From Lacrimispora sphenoides JCM 1415 (GTDB lineage: Bacteria > Bacillota > Clostridia > Lachnospirales > Lachnospiraceae): a stretch of 64,000 nucleotides of DNA. Below the pieces are notes generated by a model. The model searched no databases. It was given only the letters and a program-made list of their open reading frames with translations, and was not told the origin of the DNA. The stretch spans positions 3,918,501-3,982,500 of the forward strand of contig NZ_LT630003.1 of the NCBI RefSeq assembly GCF_900105615.1. Direction: 5' to 3'. Of this stretch, positions 34,693 to 43,617 are shown in pieces (positions within the stretch are counted from its first letter, which is position 1; every line of letters starts with the position of its first letter). The position numbers and the translations under genes were made by a program.

Positions 34693-36366
34693 TTATCTGC
34701 CTTTTCCGTTGGCTTTTTCCATATGGATATTTTTTCCTTTGATTTTAACATCCTTCATAGCCTGTAATACTGTGTCGGCACTTTCTCTCGGCACCTCTAC
34801 GAATGTATACTTATCATACATATCAATGCTTCCGACCATTTTACCCGGCATACCGGACTCTCCGGCAATGGCGCCCAGAATATCACCTGGCTTCACATTC
34901 TGGTTCTTTCCGATGTTAATGAACAGGCGGGCCATATCATCTCTGGAAGAAGAATCATATCGTCCTCCACGGCCATTTCCGTTTCTGCTGCCGCGGCCAC
35001 GGTTTCCGCCGCCATATAGGCTTTCCAGTTCATCAAGGGAACGAGGCTCTCTTGTATCGATGATATCTTCATTTTCCTCGCCCATCATCATTTTCAGCAG
35101 AGCTGCTGCCAGATCAAGGGAGGTATAATCCTCTTCCAAAAGCTTCTTTTCAATGATGTTTACCATCTTGCTTAAATCAGTATCTCCAATGGTATCAGCC
35201 ACATTTTCCAGAACCTTATCCACCTTAATAGCTGTTACGTCATTTAAGGAAGGGATTGCCTGAGGAATGATCTTGGTCTTGCAGTAACGCTGGATATCGC
35301 GAAGCTTATAAACTTCCTTACCCACTACAAAACTGAAGGCAATACCCTCACGGCCTGCACGACCGGTACGGCCGATTCTGTGAACATAATATTCGTCATC
35401 CTGGGGAAGGTCGTAGTTAAATACGGCCTCTACGTCGTCTACGTCGATTCCACGGGCTGCAACATCAGTTGCCACAAGAATCTCTGTCTTACCGTTACGG
35501 AAGCTGTTCATGACCCTGTCACGCTGGATCTGTTTTAAGTCTCCATGAAGTCCTTCCGCAAAGTAACCGCGTCCCTGAAGAGCCTGTACCAGCTCGTCTA
35601 CCTGCTTTTTGGTATTGCAGAAAGCAACGGACAGCTTTGGTGCGTACATATCAAGCAGACGGCACATAACTTCTACCTTGCTCTTAGGCTTTACTTCATA
35701 ATAATACTGGGTTACCTTGGGAACGGTCAGTTCTTTCTTTACTACCTTAACGGTCACCGGCTCCTGCTGGAACTTTCTGGCAATTTCCATGATAGCAGGC
35801 GGCATGGTAGCGGAGAACATAACCGTCTGGCGCTCTTCCGGAAGCTGGCTTAAAATAGTTTCCATATCCTCAAGGAATCCCATATTTAACATCTCATCGG
35901 CTTCATCCATGACTACCGTATGAACGTTCTCGAATTTCACGGTCTTCCTGCGCATATGGTCCATAACACGTCCAGGAGTTCCGATAATGATCTGAGTACC
36001 GTCTTTTAAAGAACGGATCTGTTTTACAATGTCCTGTCCTCCATAAATCGGAAGGACTTTCACACCGTGCATGTATTTTGCAAGCCTGCGGATTTCATCT
36101 GCCACCTGAATGGCAAGCTCTCTGGTAGGACAGAGGGCAACCGCCTGTAGCTTTTTCACCTTAGGATCAATCTTCTGCAACAGTGGGATGCCAAAGGCTG
36201 CTGTTTTTCCGGTTCCTGTCTGAGCCTGCCCAACGATATCCCTTCCCTCAGCCTGGACCGGAATGGCCTGGGCCTGGATCGGAGATGCCTCTTCAAATCC
36301 CATGTCTGCAACTGCCCGCAGAATTCTTTCATCTAACTGTAATTCATCAAATCTAATTGTTTCCAT
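34693..36366 (-). CDS. DEAD-box RNA helicase with DbpA-type RNA-binding tail
   Basis: 557 residues. Core motifs: FDELQLDERILRAVADMGF Q-region, AQTGTGKTAAFGIPLLQ, PTRELAIQ, VMDEADEMLNMGF, FSATMPP, ATDVAARGIDVDDVEAV and HRIGRTGRAGREG. After the core comes a dimerisation-like helical stretch (about 365-445), a Gly/Arg linker (GGGNRGRGSRNGNGRGGRY near 455) and a C-terminal DbpA/CsdA RNA-binding domain (ARLFINIGKNQNVKPGDIL). This matches the CsdA/CshA-type cold-shock and ribosome-assembly helicases. A sigma-A promoter and structured leader precede it. Confidence 0.93.
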   Translation of the reverse strand: METIRFDELQLDERILRAVADMGFEEASPIQAQAIPVQAEGRDIVGQAQTGTGKTAAFGIPLLQKIDPKVKKLQAVALCPTRELAIQVADEIRRLAKYMHGVKVLPIYGGQDIVKQIRSLKDGTQIIIGTPGRVMDHMRRKTVKFENVHTVVMDEADEMLNMGFLEDMETILSQLPEERQTVMFSATMPPAIMEIARKFQQEPVTVKVVKKELTVPKVTQYYYEVKPKSKVEVMCRLLDMYAPKLSVAFCNTKKQVDELVQALQGRGYFAEGLHGDLKQIQRDRVMNSFRNGKTEILVATDVAARGIDVDDVEAVFNYDLPQDDEYYVHRIGRTGRAGREGIAFSFVVGKEVYKLRDIQRYCKTKIIPQAIPSLNDVTAIKVDKVLENVADTIGDTDLSKMVNIIEKKLLEEDYTSLDLAAALLKMMMGEENEDIIDTREPRSLDELESLYGGGNRGRGSRNGNGRGGRYDSSSRDDMARLFINIGKNQNVKPGDILGAIAGESGMPGKMVGSIDMYDKYTFVEVPRESADTVLQAMKDVKIKGKNIHMEKANGKGR

Positions 36367-36435
36367 AAATGCTTGGTTCCTTTCTTACGGCCAACCGGCT
36401 TCCCATGTTGCCGACGGCCTCGCACACACTTTTCG

Positions 36436-36483
36436 CAAACAAAACGAGAGGTATCAGGCACGTTTCAGACCTTCATCCTCTCG
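36436..36483 (-). terminator. Terminator-like hairpin in the DEAD-box helicase leader
   Basis: CGAGAGG / CCTCTCG (36445-36451 and 36477-36483) followed on the minus strand by TTTTGTTTG. It starts within about 10 bases of the predicted transcription start and 70 bases upstream of the ATG, so it can stop transcription before the gene. A second hairpin, GGCC..CGGC / GCCG..GGCC (near 36386-36420), follows in the leader. Confidence 0.6.
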
Positions 36484-36499
36484 CTTCACACAAAGATAT

Positions 36500-36528
36500 A
36501 CTATAGCAGATTTTTTTTTGAGTGTCAA
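36500..36528 (-). promoter_or_regulatory. Promoter of the DbpA-tail DEAD-box helicase gene
   Basis: On the minus strand TTGACA (36523-36528), a 17-base spacer containing a run of A, and TATAGT (36500-36505). The start near 36493 gives an untranslated leader of about 125 bases before the ATG at 36366. Confidence 0.8.
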
Positions 36529-36590
36529 GGGCAATGACTTGAATTTCCCGCAACTTTTCAACAGGAAATAATTACCAAATCCCTTAATTC

Positions 36591-37520
36591 CTATCTTTTT
36601 AACCAGCCGTTCTTATTAAAATACCATATCTCTATCAGAATAATTATTACGCTGGCTGTCACACAGACCTGATAGCCGTAATCCCAGTTAAGTTCCGGCA
36701 TATTTTTAAAATTCATGCCATACCAGCCGGCAATCAGCGTAAGGGGCATGAAGATCACAGTGACCATTGTGAGAAAGGACAGCACATGGTTCTGCTTCAT
36801 ATCTATATGCACCTGATACATTTCCCGGATCTGCAGGGCATATTCCCTTAATTCCTTTCCATGCTCGGTAAGCCTTGCCATACGGCCGGAAAACAGATGG
36901 AACAGTGCACAGTCTTCATCCTTTAATAGCCCATTATAATTTTCCGTCAAGGTTTGGCTGACATTTAATAGTTGTCCATAGTAGGAAGAAATCTTTGCCA
37001 GCTCCTTCCTCGCCCTTAGTATGGCTCCCGGAACATCACTCCGCTCTCTTTTTCCGCTCATGATCCGGTCTTCCATTGCTGCCAGCTTTTCCTCATACTT
37101 CTGTAAAAATTCAATCTCATCCTTAACCTGATACTCCAGAAATTCAAAAAACATATGGGAAACACCGGTCTTGTCAAAGTACTGGATCCGCTCCATTTCA
37201 TGAAGTATTTTTTTCGCTTCCCCGCTGTCATCAATGAGTATAAGCCGGCTTTTGTCCATGTAATAGCCAAACACTACGGGACTGCCCAGAAGTTCCTTTT
37301 TAACAGGAATAACAAGGGTTCCGATGATACAGTCCTTTAATAAGTCTGCCCTGCAATACTGCGCCCTTTCCAAACTTTTCATCAGCAAATGGTCCTGATA
37401 CTTCGTATGATATTCTTTCCAGTATTCTTCCTTGCTCATGATCTCCACAAGGGCCTCCCCTTCCGGAACTACCTCATCCGTTCCCACGGGAACCAGCCTT
37501 TTCTTTATTCGATAACGCAC
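36591..37520 (-). CDS. corA: CorA family magnesium/divalent cation transporter
   Basis: 309 residues from the GTG at 37520, which follows AGGAGG by 8 bases (an upstream in-frame start at 37571 is unsupported). The large N-terminal domain is cytoplasmic and alpha/beta then helical (about 1-240). Two C-terminal membrane helices follow: FLTMVTVIFMPLTLIAGWYGMNF, ending in the family's GMN selectivity motif, and VCVTASVIIILIEIWYF. A short basic tail (NKNGWLKR) closes it. It forms pentameric Mg2+ channels in known members. Some CorA homologues carry Co2+/Ni2+ or Zn2+. Confidence 0.88.
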   Translation of the reverse strand: MRYRIKKRLVPVGTDEVVPEGEALVEIMSKEEYWKEYHTKYQDHLLMKSLERAQYCRADLLKDCIIGTLVIPVKKELLGSPVVFGYYMDKSRLILIDDSGEAKKILHEMERIQYFDKTGVSHMFFEFLEYQVKDEIEFLQKYEEKLAAMEDRIMSGKRERSDVPGAILRARKELAKISSYYGQLLNVSQTLTENYNGLLKDEDCALFHLFSGRMARLTEHGKELREYALQIREMYQVHIDMKQNHVLSFLTMVTVIFMPLTLIAGWYGMNFKNMPELNWDYGYQVCVTASVIIILIEIWYFNKNGWLKR

Positions 37521-37626
37521 GTTCTTTTCCTCCTGCCGATGTATATTTATCAAGCGGCCAGACCTCCTCACCCAATCCCTGCCAGCCTGTTCCTTTATCC
37601 AATTTTATCCCTGGTTCTCTTCCATG

Positions 37627-37691
37627 TCAACAAAACAGGCCCTTTCAGCGAAAAACCGGGCATTCACCCGAGTTTCGCCAAAATGGCCTGT
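37627..37691 (-). terminator. Three-tier hairpin terminator after the amino-acid ABC operon
   Basis: ACAGGCC / GGCCTGT (37635-37641 and 37685-37691) encloses GCGAAA / TTTCGC and CGGG / CCCG. On the minus strand the outer stem is followed by TTTTGTTG. It lies just past the stop at 37712, so it closes the operon. Confidence 0.75.
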
Positions 37692-37711
37692 ATTTACAAA
37701 AGCTTCCTATT

Positions 37712-38308
37712 CTATTCGCCATACAGCTGGTGCACAATCTCAGCGATCAGCTTTGCAGTTCCTGTAACTCCAAGAAGGGAGGAGTCGATCATCAGATTCT
37801 TATGCTTCGGATCACCTGGCAGATAACCGGCGTATTTCTTATGATAGGCATTTCTGGCCTTGTCTACGGAGGCGATCATTCGTTTCCCCTCACTCTCAGT
37901 CATGCCAAGAGTGTTCACACAGTTTTCCAGCCTTTTTTCATAAGGTGCATAAATGAAAATATTGATGTTGTTCTTTTCCTTTTCCAGTAAGTAATCCGAG
38001 CATCTTCCTACCAGGATGCAGCTGGACTTTTTGGCCAGATCCAGAATAATGCCTTTTTGAACATCAAAAATAATATCCTGGATATAAGTCTCGTCAGTTC
38101 CCAAAGGAAACATGCGTGGCAAAAAGCTTTGCTTTGACTTTTCTTCTTCATCGCTGACCGTGGAAACAGGAAGGTTCAACTGCTTAGCGACCTCCTCCAC
38201 AATATCACGGTCATAGAATTCCACTCCCAGCTCTCTGGACAGCTCCTTGGCGATGGAACGCCCCAGGCTTCCGAATTCACGGGTAATGGTGATAGTAAAC
38301 TTTTTCAT
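37712..38308 (-). CDS. Cytidylate kinase-like family protein
   Basis: 198 residues of the Cytidylate_kin2 family. The N-terminus is ITITREFGSLGRSIAKELS: a GSxGRS variant of the P-loop in place of canonical GxxGxGK. Then EFYDRDIVEEVAKQLN, CILVGRCSDYLLEKE and NINIFIYAPYEKRLENCVNTLGM follow. The family is found as stand-alone proteins or attached to membrane or regulatory domains, and its substrate is unknown. True CMP kinases have a different order. It is the last gene of the amino-acid ABC operon (17 bp after a permease), an unexplained association. Confidence 0.83.
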   Translation of the reverse strand: MKKFTITITREFGSLGRSIAKELSRELGVEFYDRDIVEEVAKQLNLPVSTVSDEEEKSKQSFLPRMFPLGTDETYIQDIIFDVQKGIILDLAKKSSCILVGRCSDYLLEKEKNNINIFIYAPYEKRLENCVNTLGMTESEGKRMIASVDKARNAYHKKYAGYLPGDPKHKNLMIDSSLLGVTGTAKLIAEIVHQLYGE

Positions 38309-38324
38309 GTCAAGATGATCCTCC

Positions 38325-38987
38325 CTAACCAGTCACAATGGTTTTCTGATATCCCCTCACCGCGCAGCTAAGGGCAAAGCAGATGGTAAAATAGCAGAGA
38401 GCTTCAAAACCGAATAAAAGCAGCATGCCTCTGACATCGTATATGCTTCCAAGAACAACGGAGCAGTTTCTCATAAACTCCGCCACATCCACCATCTTTA
38501 AGAAGGAAGTGTCTTTGATAATGGTGATCACCTGGCTGAGCAGGGCCGGAATCACCTTCTTATACATCTGGGGAAGCACGATAAATATAAGAGTCTCTAT
38601 AAAGCTGAATCCCTGGGACTGGGCTCCCTCGAACTGCCCTTTTGGAATGGAGTTTAAGCCCCCCCGGAATATTTCAGCCATGACCGCTGAGGTAAAAAGG
38701 GAAATCGCAAATACTGATACTCCTACCTTATTCCCCTTTACTGTGAAATAGATCCAGAGTATCCACAAAAGATTGGGTGTACAGCGGAAAAATTCCGTAT
38801 AGGCAGCCACGAGCCTTCCTGCCCACTTCCATTTCCCTGATGAATAGGTCCTGATAAGAGCCAGGATCGTTCCGAAAAATGTACTGATAACGGTGGCCAG
38901 AACAGCGATCATGACCGTCATTCTTAGGCCCTTCAGCATGAAGGTCACATTAGCCGGTGTAAATATTTGATGAAATAATTCTAACAT
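38325..38987 (-). CDS. Polar amino-acid ABC transporter permease
   Basis: 220 residues of the HisMQ/GlnP permease family with about five membrane helices. The first (LRMTVMIAVLATVISTFFGTILALIRT) is followed by AAYTEFFRCTPNLLWILWIYF. The EAA-like loop that contacts the ATPase is EIFRGGLNSIPKGQFEGAQSQGFS. Pairs with the second permease gene (7-base overlap at 38981-38987) to form a heterodimer. Confidence 0.9.
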   Translation of the reverse strand: MLELFHQIFTPANVTFMLKGLRMTVMIAVLATVISTFFGTILALIRTYSSGKWKWAGRLVAAYTEFFRCTPNLLWILWIYFTVKGNKVGVSVFAISLFTSAVMAEIFRGGLNSIPKGQFEGAQSQGFSFIETLIFIVLPQMYKKVIPALLSQVITIIKDTSFLKMVDVAEFMRNCSVVLGSIYDVRGMLLLFGFEALCYFTICFALSCAVRGYQKTIVTG

Positions 38988-39715
38988 GCTGCCTCCTCAT
39001 CTGCCTTGATATCAAGCGTTTTTGCTACGGGAAGCCGCATGGATCTGATTTCCAGATAACGGGCCAGCCTTGCCAATGGGAAACAGATGATAAAGTACAT
39101 CACGGCGCTTGTAAAATACGCCTGGGCAAAGTATCCCCGGTCAGCTCCCCAGGAATCCGTAAAATACATAAGGTCCATACCAGCCACCATAGCCAGAATG
39201 GAGGTATTCTTCACCAGATTCAGCGCCTGATTCGCAAGAGGCGGCATAATAATCTTTATAGTCTGAGGCAGAATGATATGATACATGGTATCCAGATAGG
39301 AAAAGCCCTGAGACGAAGCTGCCTCGGACTGGCCTTTTGGTATGGCTTCTATTCCGGTCCTTATGACCTCTGATATATAGGCGCCATGATAGACACCTAC
39401 TCCGATCACGCCCAGCACGAACTTGGGAATCCGGAACCCTGAGCTGGAAAATACCATAGGCAGCACAGAATAATAGCACAATACCTGCAAAGCCAAAGGC
39501 GTATTCTGTATGAATTCCACATAAATTCGTGAAATTATCTTTAATGGCTTAAATTTAGCCGTGGAAAACATACCAAATATCACTCCCAGGACCAGCGCAA
39601 CGGCCAGCCCCACCAGTGATATTTTAAGCGTCATAAGAAAGCCCGGTATATAATATTCAGGAAATGCCTGAAACAGGGCATTCCAGCGTTTTGCATCAAA
39701 AAGACCTTTTATCAT
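38981..39715 (-). CDS. Polar amino-acid ABC transporter permease
   Basis: 244 residues, HisMQ/GlnP family. Helices include PGFLMTLKISLVGLAVALVLGVIFGMF and YVEFIQNTPLALQVLCYYSVLP. The coupling loop is VIRTGIEAIPKGQSEAASSQGFSYLDTMYHIILPQ. The C-terminal tail (KTLDIKADEEAAC) is cytoplasmic. Its start follows the binding-protein stop by 24 bp. Confidence 0.9.
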   Translation of the reverse strand: MIKGLFDAKRWNALFQAFPEYYIPGFLMTLKISLVGLAVALVLGVIFGMFSTAKFKPLKIISRIYVEFIQNTPLALQVLCYYSVLPMVFSSSGFRIPKFVLGVIGVGVYHGAYISEVIRTGIEAIPKGQSEAASSQGFSYLDTMYHIILPQTIKIIMPPLANQALNLVKNTSILAMVAGMDLMYFTDSWGADRGYFAQAYFTSAVMYFIICFPLARLARYLEIRSMRLPVAKTLDIKADEEAAC

Positions 39716-39739
39716 GTCATCTATCCTTTACATATGGGT

Positions 39740-40630
39740 TTACTGCAAGCCCCATTTGTCCTGAAGATTCATAAGAGAACCGTCAGAAATCATGGAAGTC
39801 ACTTTATCATCAACAAGAGCTGCAAGCCCTGCATTCTCTTTTGCTGCTGCAACACCATAATCCTGTTCCGCGAACCGGTCCTGTAAGATCTGGTTGCCGT
39901 CGTTTAAATAGCCTGCCAGAATCGCACGGTCTACGGAAAAGCAGTCGATCTGATTGGTTGCCAGTGCCTGAGCCAACGCCGGATAACCGTCAAACTCCTG
40001 GAACTGAGGATTTACTTTGTATCCCTTTTCATCAACATATTTCTTAAAGCCGTCCTTTGTCGTAGAGGACTGGGCAACTCCGATGATCTTGCCATCCAGA
40101 TTTTCAATGGACTCAATCCCGGAACTCTTATTAACCAGAAGTCCTACCGCATCAGTGAAATATGGGGTAGAGAAGTTATAAGTTTCTTTTCTTTCCGGTG
40201 TAATGGTAAAGGTAGCGATAACAAGATCGATCTCTCCGTTCTCTAAGAGAGGTCCTCTTGTCTTAGCGGTTACGCCCTGGAATTCTACCAGCTTCTTTTC
40301 TTTTGCTTCATCTGCGGTGCATCCGAAGATGGAGCCGGCAATCTCATAAGCCAGGTCATCCTCAAAGCCTTCATATTCTCCGGTAGCCGTATTCTGTAAG
40401 CTGAACTTTGGAATATCTGCCTTACAGCCAACCTTTAAAACTCCGCGGTCAATAATTTTCTGTACGTCTGCTGCTGCTTTTCCGCCTGCTGCATCTGAGC
40501 CAGCTGCTCCTTCCTTTGCAGTAGACTCAGCTGGAGCAGCCGTAGTAGCCTCCGGAGCCTTTGCGCCGCATGCGGTTAAAGATGCCACAGTCGCAAAAGC
40601 AAGGGCAAGTGATAACATTTTCTTCATCAT
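39740..40630 (-). CDS. Amino-acid ABC transporter substrate-binding lipoprotein
   Basis: 296 residues from ATG 40630, with GGAGG 9 bases upstream (the next codon is also ATG). Signal peptide MKKMLSLALAFATVASLTAC ends in a lipobox (SLTA-C). An Ala/Glu-rich linker follows (about 20-60), then a type II periplasmic binding protein 3 fold: GVLKVGCKADIPKFSLQ, GEYEGFEDDLAYEIAG, ENGEIDLVIATFTITPERK and VNKSSGIESIENLDGKIIGV. This is the GlnH/GltI-type pattern, with the conserved Arg and Asp that hold the amino-acid alpha group. Lipid-anchored outside the membrane. Ligand probably glutamate, aspartate or glutamine. Confidence 0.9.
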   Translation of the reverse strand: MMKKMLSLALAFATVASLTACGAKAPEATTAAPAESTAKEGAAGSDAAGGKAAADVQKIIDRGVLKVGCKADIPKFSLQNTATGEYEGFEDDLAYEIAGSIFGCTADEAKEKKLVEFQGVTAKTRGPLLENGEIDLVIATFTITPERKETYNFSTPYFTDAVGLLVNKSSGIESIENLDGKIIGVAQSSTTKDGFKKYVDEKGYKVNPQFQEFDGYPALAQALATNQIDCFSVDRAILAGYLNDGNQILQDRFAEQDYGVAAAKENAGLAALVDDKVTSMISDGSLMNLQDKWGLQ

Positions 40631-40669
40631 AATTGGTTCCCTCCTCATTAATATAATTTAATCAACATC

Positions 40670-41401
40670 CTAATGAAGGATCTTGCTTAAAAACGCTTTG
40701 GTCCGCTCATGTTCCGGACATTCAAAAAAGTGTTCCGGTGTTCCCTCTTCCAGGATGTAACCTCCATCCATGAAGATCACCCGGTCTGCCACCTGGCGTG
40801 CAAAGCCCATTTCATGAGTCACACAGATCATGGTGATGTTCTCATGAGCCAGCTCCACCATAACATTTAAAACCTCCTGAACCATCTCAGGATCCAGTGC
40901 AGAGGTAGGCTCATCAAATAGTATTAAGGGCTGTTTGGTGCATAGAGCCCTGGCTATGGCCACTCGCTGCTGCTGACCGCCGGAGAGCTGGACCGGATAA
41001 TTTCCCGCTTTTTCCTTTAAACCGACTCGTTCCAGGCATTTGATGGCATTCTTCTTTGCCTCTTCCTTGGGAACATGCTGCAGCTTAATGGGTGCTAAAG
41101 TCAGATTTTCTAAGACAGTGAGATGGGGATATAAATTGAATTGCTGAAAGACCATGGAGGAATACTTTTTAGCCATTTCCAAATGGTTCTTTTTTGTCAC
41201 TTCCGTGCCTGCCACGGTTATCTTTCCGCTGGTTGGTTCCTCCAAGTAGTTGATGCAGCGGATAAAGGTGGACTTTCCTGAGCCGGAGGGTCCGATTATG
41301 ACCAGCTTTTCGCCCTCCTTTACTGTCAGGCTTATATCCTTTAAAACCTCTAAATCTCCGAAGTTCTTCTTTAAGTTTTCAACTTTCACCATATCTGGCA
41401 T
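40670..41401 (-). CDS. Amino-acid ABC transporter ATP-binding protein (GlnQ-like)
   Basis: 243 residues. Walker [16 protein letters not shown] near residue 35, Q-loop [12 protein letters not shown], signature [15 protein letters not shown] near residue 135, Walker [15 protein letters not shown] and the switch histidine [11 protein letters not shown]. The block matches GlnQ/GltL/HisP. It is the first gene in an operon of five: ATPase, binding protein, two permeases, cytidylate-kinase-like. The start at 41401 follows a GGGG-type ribosome binding site. Confidence 0.92.
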   Translation of the reverse strand: MPDMVKVENLKKNFGDLEVLKDISLTVKEGEKLVIIGPSGSGKSTFIRCINYLEEPTSGKITVAGTEVTKKNHLEMAKKYSSMVFQQFNLYPHLTVLENLTLAPIKLQHVPKEEAKKNAIKCLERVGLKEKAGNYPVQLSGGQQQRVAIARALCTKQPLILFDEPTSALDPEMVQEVLNVMVELAHENITMICVTHEMGFARQVADRVIFMDGGYILEEGTPEHFFECPEHERTKAFLSKILH

Positions 41402-41482
41402 AATTCCATCCCCTTTCCTCTTATTTCTTGTTTATGTCTTTTGGACACAAGGCGTTCTGTATTTCTTCCTAAAAATATGCAA

Positions 41483-41519
41483 AAAGACGCCTTAGAGTTT
41501 GAATGTCTTAAGCGTCTTT
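41483..41519 (-). terminator. Terminator downstream of the Opp-type operon
   Basis: AAAGACGC / GCGTCTTT (41483-41490 and 41512-41519) with partial CTTAGA/TCTTAAG pairing inside. The minus-strand flank has TTTTTGCATATTTTT. It lies about 70 bases past the stop at 41588 and 80 bases before the amino-acid operon. It could also act as that operon's leader hairpin. Confidence 0.65.
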
Positions 41520-41587
41520 GCTTAGTCTTTTTTTAATTGTTGTTATTATAAAAAGTTTTATTTGAAAAGTCAAGGATTATTTTCGTT

Positions 41588-42580
41588 TTATCCTTTAATT
41601 GGCAGACAAGAGCATGCCACAAAATGTCCGGGTGAAACCTCTTTCATCTCCGGCACAGCCCTGCTGCATTCTTCTACGGCATACATGCATCTGGTATGAA
41701 AATGGCAGCCGGAAGGCACATGCATAGGGCTTGGAAGTTCTCCATGAAGCATCAGCCGCTTTGACTTTGCAGAAAGTTGCGGATCAGCTACCGGGATAGC
41801 AGAAAGAAGCGCCTTTGTATAAGGATGAAGAGGATTTTCATACAGTTCGTCACTGTCTGCGATCTCCACCAGTCTGCCTAAATACATGACGCCGATCCGT
41901 GTGGAAATATGGCGTACCATGGACAGATCATGGGCTACAAACAGATAAGTAAGCCCCATCTCCTCCTGTAAATCCTCCAGCATGTTCACTACCTGTGCCT
42001 GAATGGAAACATCCAGGGCCGAGATCGGTTCGTCACAGAGTAAAAATTCCGGTTCTACTGCCAATGCCCTGGCAATTCCGATCCTCTGACGCTGGCCTCC
42101 CGAAAACTCATAGGCATACTTGTACATGTCATCCGGCTTCATTCCAACCTTTTTAAGCATCTCTTCGATTCTGCCGTCCACCTCGCTTGCCGCTATGCCA
42201 GATACCGCCGCCATGGACTCTCCAATGATCTCCCGCACATTGTGGTGAGGATCCAGGGCTGAATAGGGATCCTGGAAAATGATCTGCATCTGCCGGTGGA
42301 TCGGAAGTAACTTACTGCCCTTTACCCTGGTGATATCCTGCCCCTTAAACAGGATAGACCCGCTGGTTGGATCGTACATACGGATTAGGGTCCGTCCTAA
42401 GGTGGATTTCCCGCAGCCGGATTCTCCTACCAGTCCAAAGGTTTCCCCTTTTCGGATGGTAAGATTCACCCCGTCCACTGCCTTTACCTCTGCCTTCTTG
42501 CGGCCGAAAAAGTCCTTGGCAGGAAAATATTTACATACCTCCCTGGCTTCCAGCAGGATTTCCTGGTTCCTGTTATCCAT
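41588..42580 (-). CDS. Peptide/nickel ABC transporter ATP-binding protein (OppF/DppF-like)
   Basis: 330 residues. Walker A GLVGESGCGKSTLGRTL near residue 50, signature FSGGQRQRIGIARALAVEP, Walker B FLLCDEPISALDVS and the H-loop VAHDLSM. The C-terminal oligo-peptide extension carries the cluster-type cysteines GCHFHTRCMYAVEEC...ACSC, typical of OppD/OppF proteins that bind a [4Fe-4S]-like centre. It lies 1 base after the OppD-like gene and is the last gene of the operon. Confidence 0.9.
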   Translation of the reverse strand: MDNRNQEILLEAREVCKYFPAKDFFGRKKAEVKAVDGVNLTIRKGETFGLVGESGCGKSTLGRTLIRMYDPTSGSILFKGQDITRVKGSKLLPIHRQMQIIFQDPYSALDPHHNVREIIGESMAAVSGIAASEVDGRIEEMLKKVGMKPDDMYKYAYEFSGGQRQRIGIARALAVEPEFLLCDEPISALDVSIQAQVVNMLEDLQEEMGLTYLFVAHDLSMVRHISTRIGVMYLGRLVEIADSDELYENPLHPYTKALLSAIPVADPQLSAKSKRLMLHGELPSPMHVPSGCHFHTRCMYAVEECSRAVPEMKEVSPGHFVACSCLPIKG

Positions 42581-42581
42581 A

Positions 42582-43601
42582 TCAGTCTACCTTCCTTTCC
42601 CTTGCATCCAGTTCCTCTGCCGAATAGATACACATGGCTCTCTGGGTGTCCGAATATGCCCGGTACTTGGGAATTCCCTTCTCACACTGTTCACAGGCAA
42701 ATTTACACCGCTCAGCAAAGGGACAGCCATCCGGAGGATCGATTAAGGACGGAGCCATTCCCGGGATTGGTTCCAGCCGCTTCCGGTCCCCTGTCTGAGG
42801 TTTGGGAATTGCCTGAAGAAGGGCCCTGGTATAGGGATGCTTAGGCGAATAAAAGATTTCTTCGGTAAGCCCCTCTTCCATCATAAGTCCGCCATACATG
42901 ACCATGATCCGGCGGCTTAAGCTTGCCACCACTCCAAGATCATGAGTGATGAGTATGATACTCATTCCCGTTTCATCCTGCAGTTTTTTCAAAAGCTCCA
43001 GGATCTGGGCCTGAATGGTAACATCAAGAGCCGTAGTCGGCTCATCTGCAATGAGTAACTTCGGCCGGCAGCAAAGGGCCATGGCAATTAACACCCTCTG
43101 TCTCATACCTCCGGAAAATTCATGAGGATACTGATTAAGCCTCTTTTCCGGAGATGGGATTCCCACCTGTTCCAAAACTGCAACCGCTTCCTTCTGAGCA
43201 GCACGCTTATCCATTCCCCTGTGGCGTTTCAGCACCTCTGTCAGATGAAAGCCAATGGTTCTTAAAGGGTTCAAAGCCGTCATGGGGTCCTGGAAAACCA
43301 TGGCGATCTCTTTTCCCCTCATCTTTCTTTGCTGCTCCGGTGTCATTTCAAGTATGTTCTTATCCATAAATAAAATCTGGTCCGCGGTGACCTCTGCATT
43401 CTCCGGCATCAGGCCCATGATGGATTTCATCAGAACACTTTTGCCGCTGCCAGATTCCCCCACAACGGCCAGGATTTCCTGATGGCCTGCATAAAAGCTT
43501 ACGCCGCGAACCGCCTTTACCGATTTCCCGTGGGTGCGGAAGGTGGTATGCACATTTTGGACGGACAGGATTTTATCATCGTTTTTCTTTATCTCTTCCA
43601 A
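42582..43601 (-). CDS. Peptide/nickel ABC transporter ATP-binding protein (OppD/DppD-like)
   Basis: 339 residues. Walker A VVGESGSGKSVLMKSIMGL near residue 50, signature FSGGMRQRVLIAMALCCRP, Walker B LLIADEPTTALDVT and LITHDLGV. The oligopeptide C-terminal domain has DGCPFAERCKFACEQCEKG. It forms a heterodimeric motor with the OppF-like subunit, powering the two permeases of this operon. Confidence 0.9.
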   Translation of the reverse strand: MEEIKKNDDKILSVQNVHTTFRTHGKSVKAVRGVSFYAGHQEILAVVGESGSGKSVLMKSIMGLMPENAEVTADQILFMDKNILEMTPEQQRKMRGKEIAMVFQDPMTALNPLRTIGFHLTEVLKRHRGMDKRAAQKEAVAVLEQVGIPSPEKRLNQYPHEFSGGMRQRVLIAMALCCRPKLLIADEPTTALDVTIQAQILELLKKLQDETGMSIILITHDLGVVASLSRRIMVMYGGLMMEEGLTEEIFYSPKHPYTRALLQAIPKPQTGDRKRLEPIPGMAPSLIDPPDGCPFAERCKFACEQCEKGIPKYRAYSDTQRAMCIYSAEELDARERKVD

Positions 43602-43617
43602 TTCCTGTTTCCTCGCT

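Noticed and set aside
37521..37711. Mg2+ riboswitch before corA
   Set aside because: The gap is mostly the terminator of the preceding operon; no M-box-like multi-helix fold or conserved loops could be recognised.
41483..41519. T-box or other riboswitch before the amino-acid ABC operon
   Set aside because: Only one hairpin is visible, without T-box motifs, and it is well placed as the terminator of the preceding operon.
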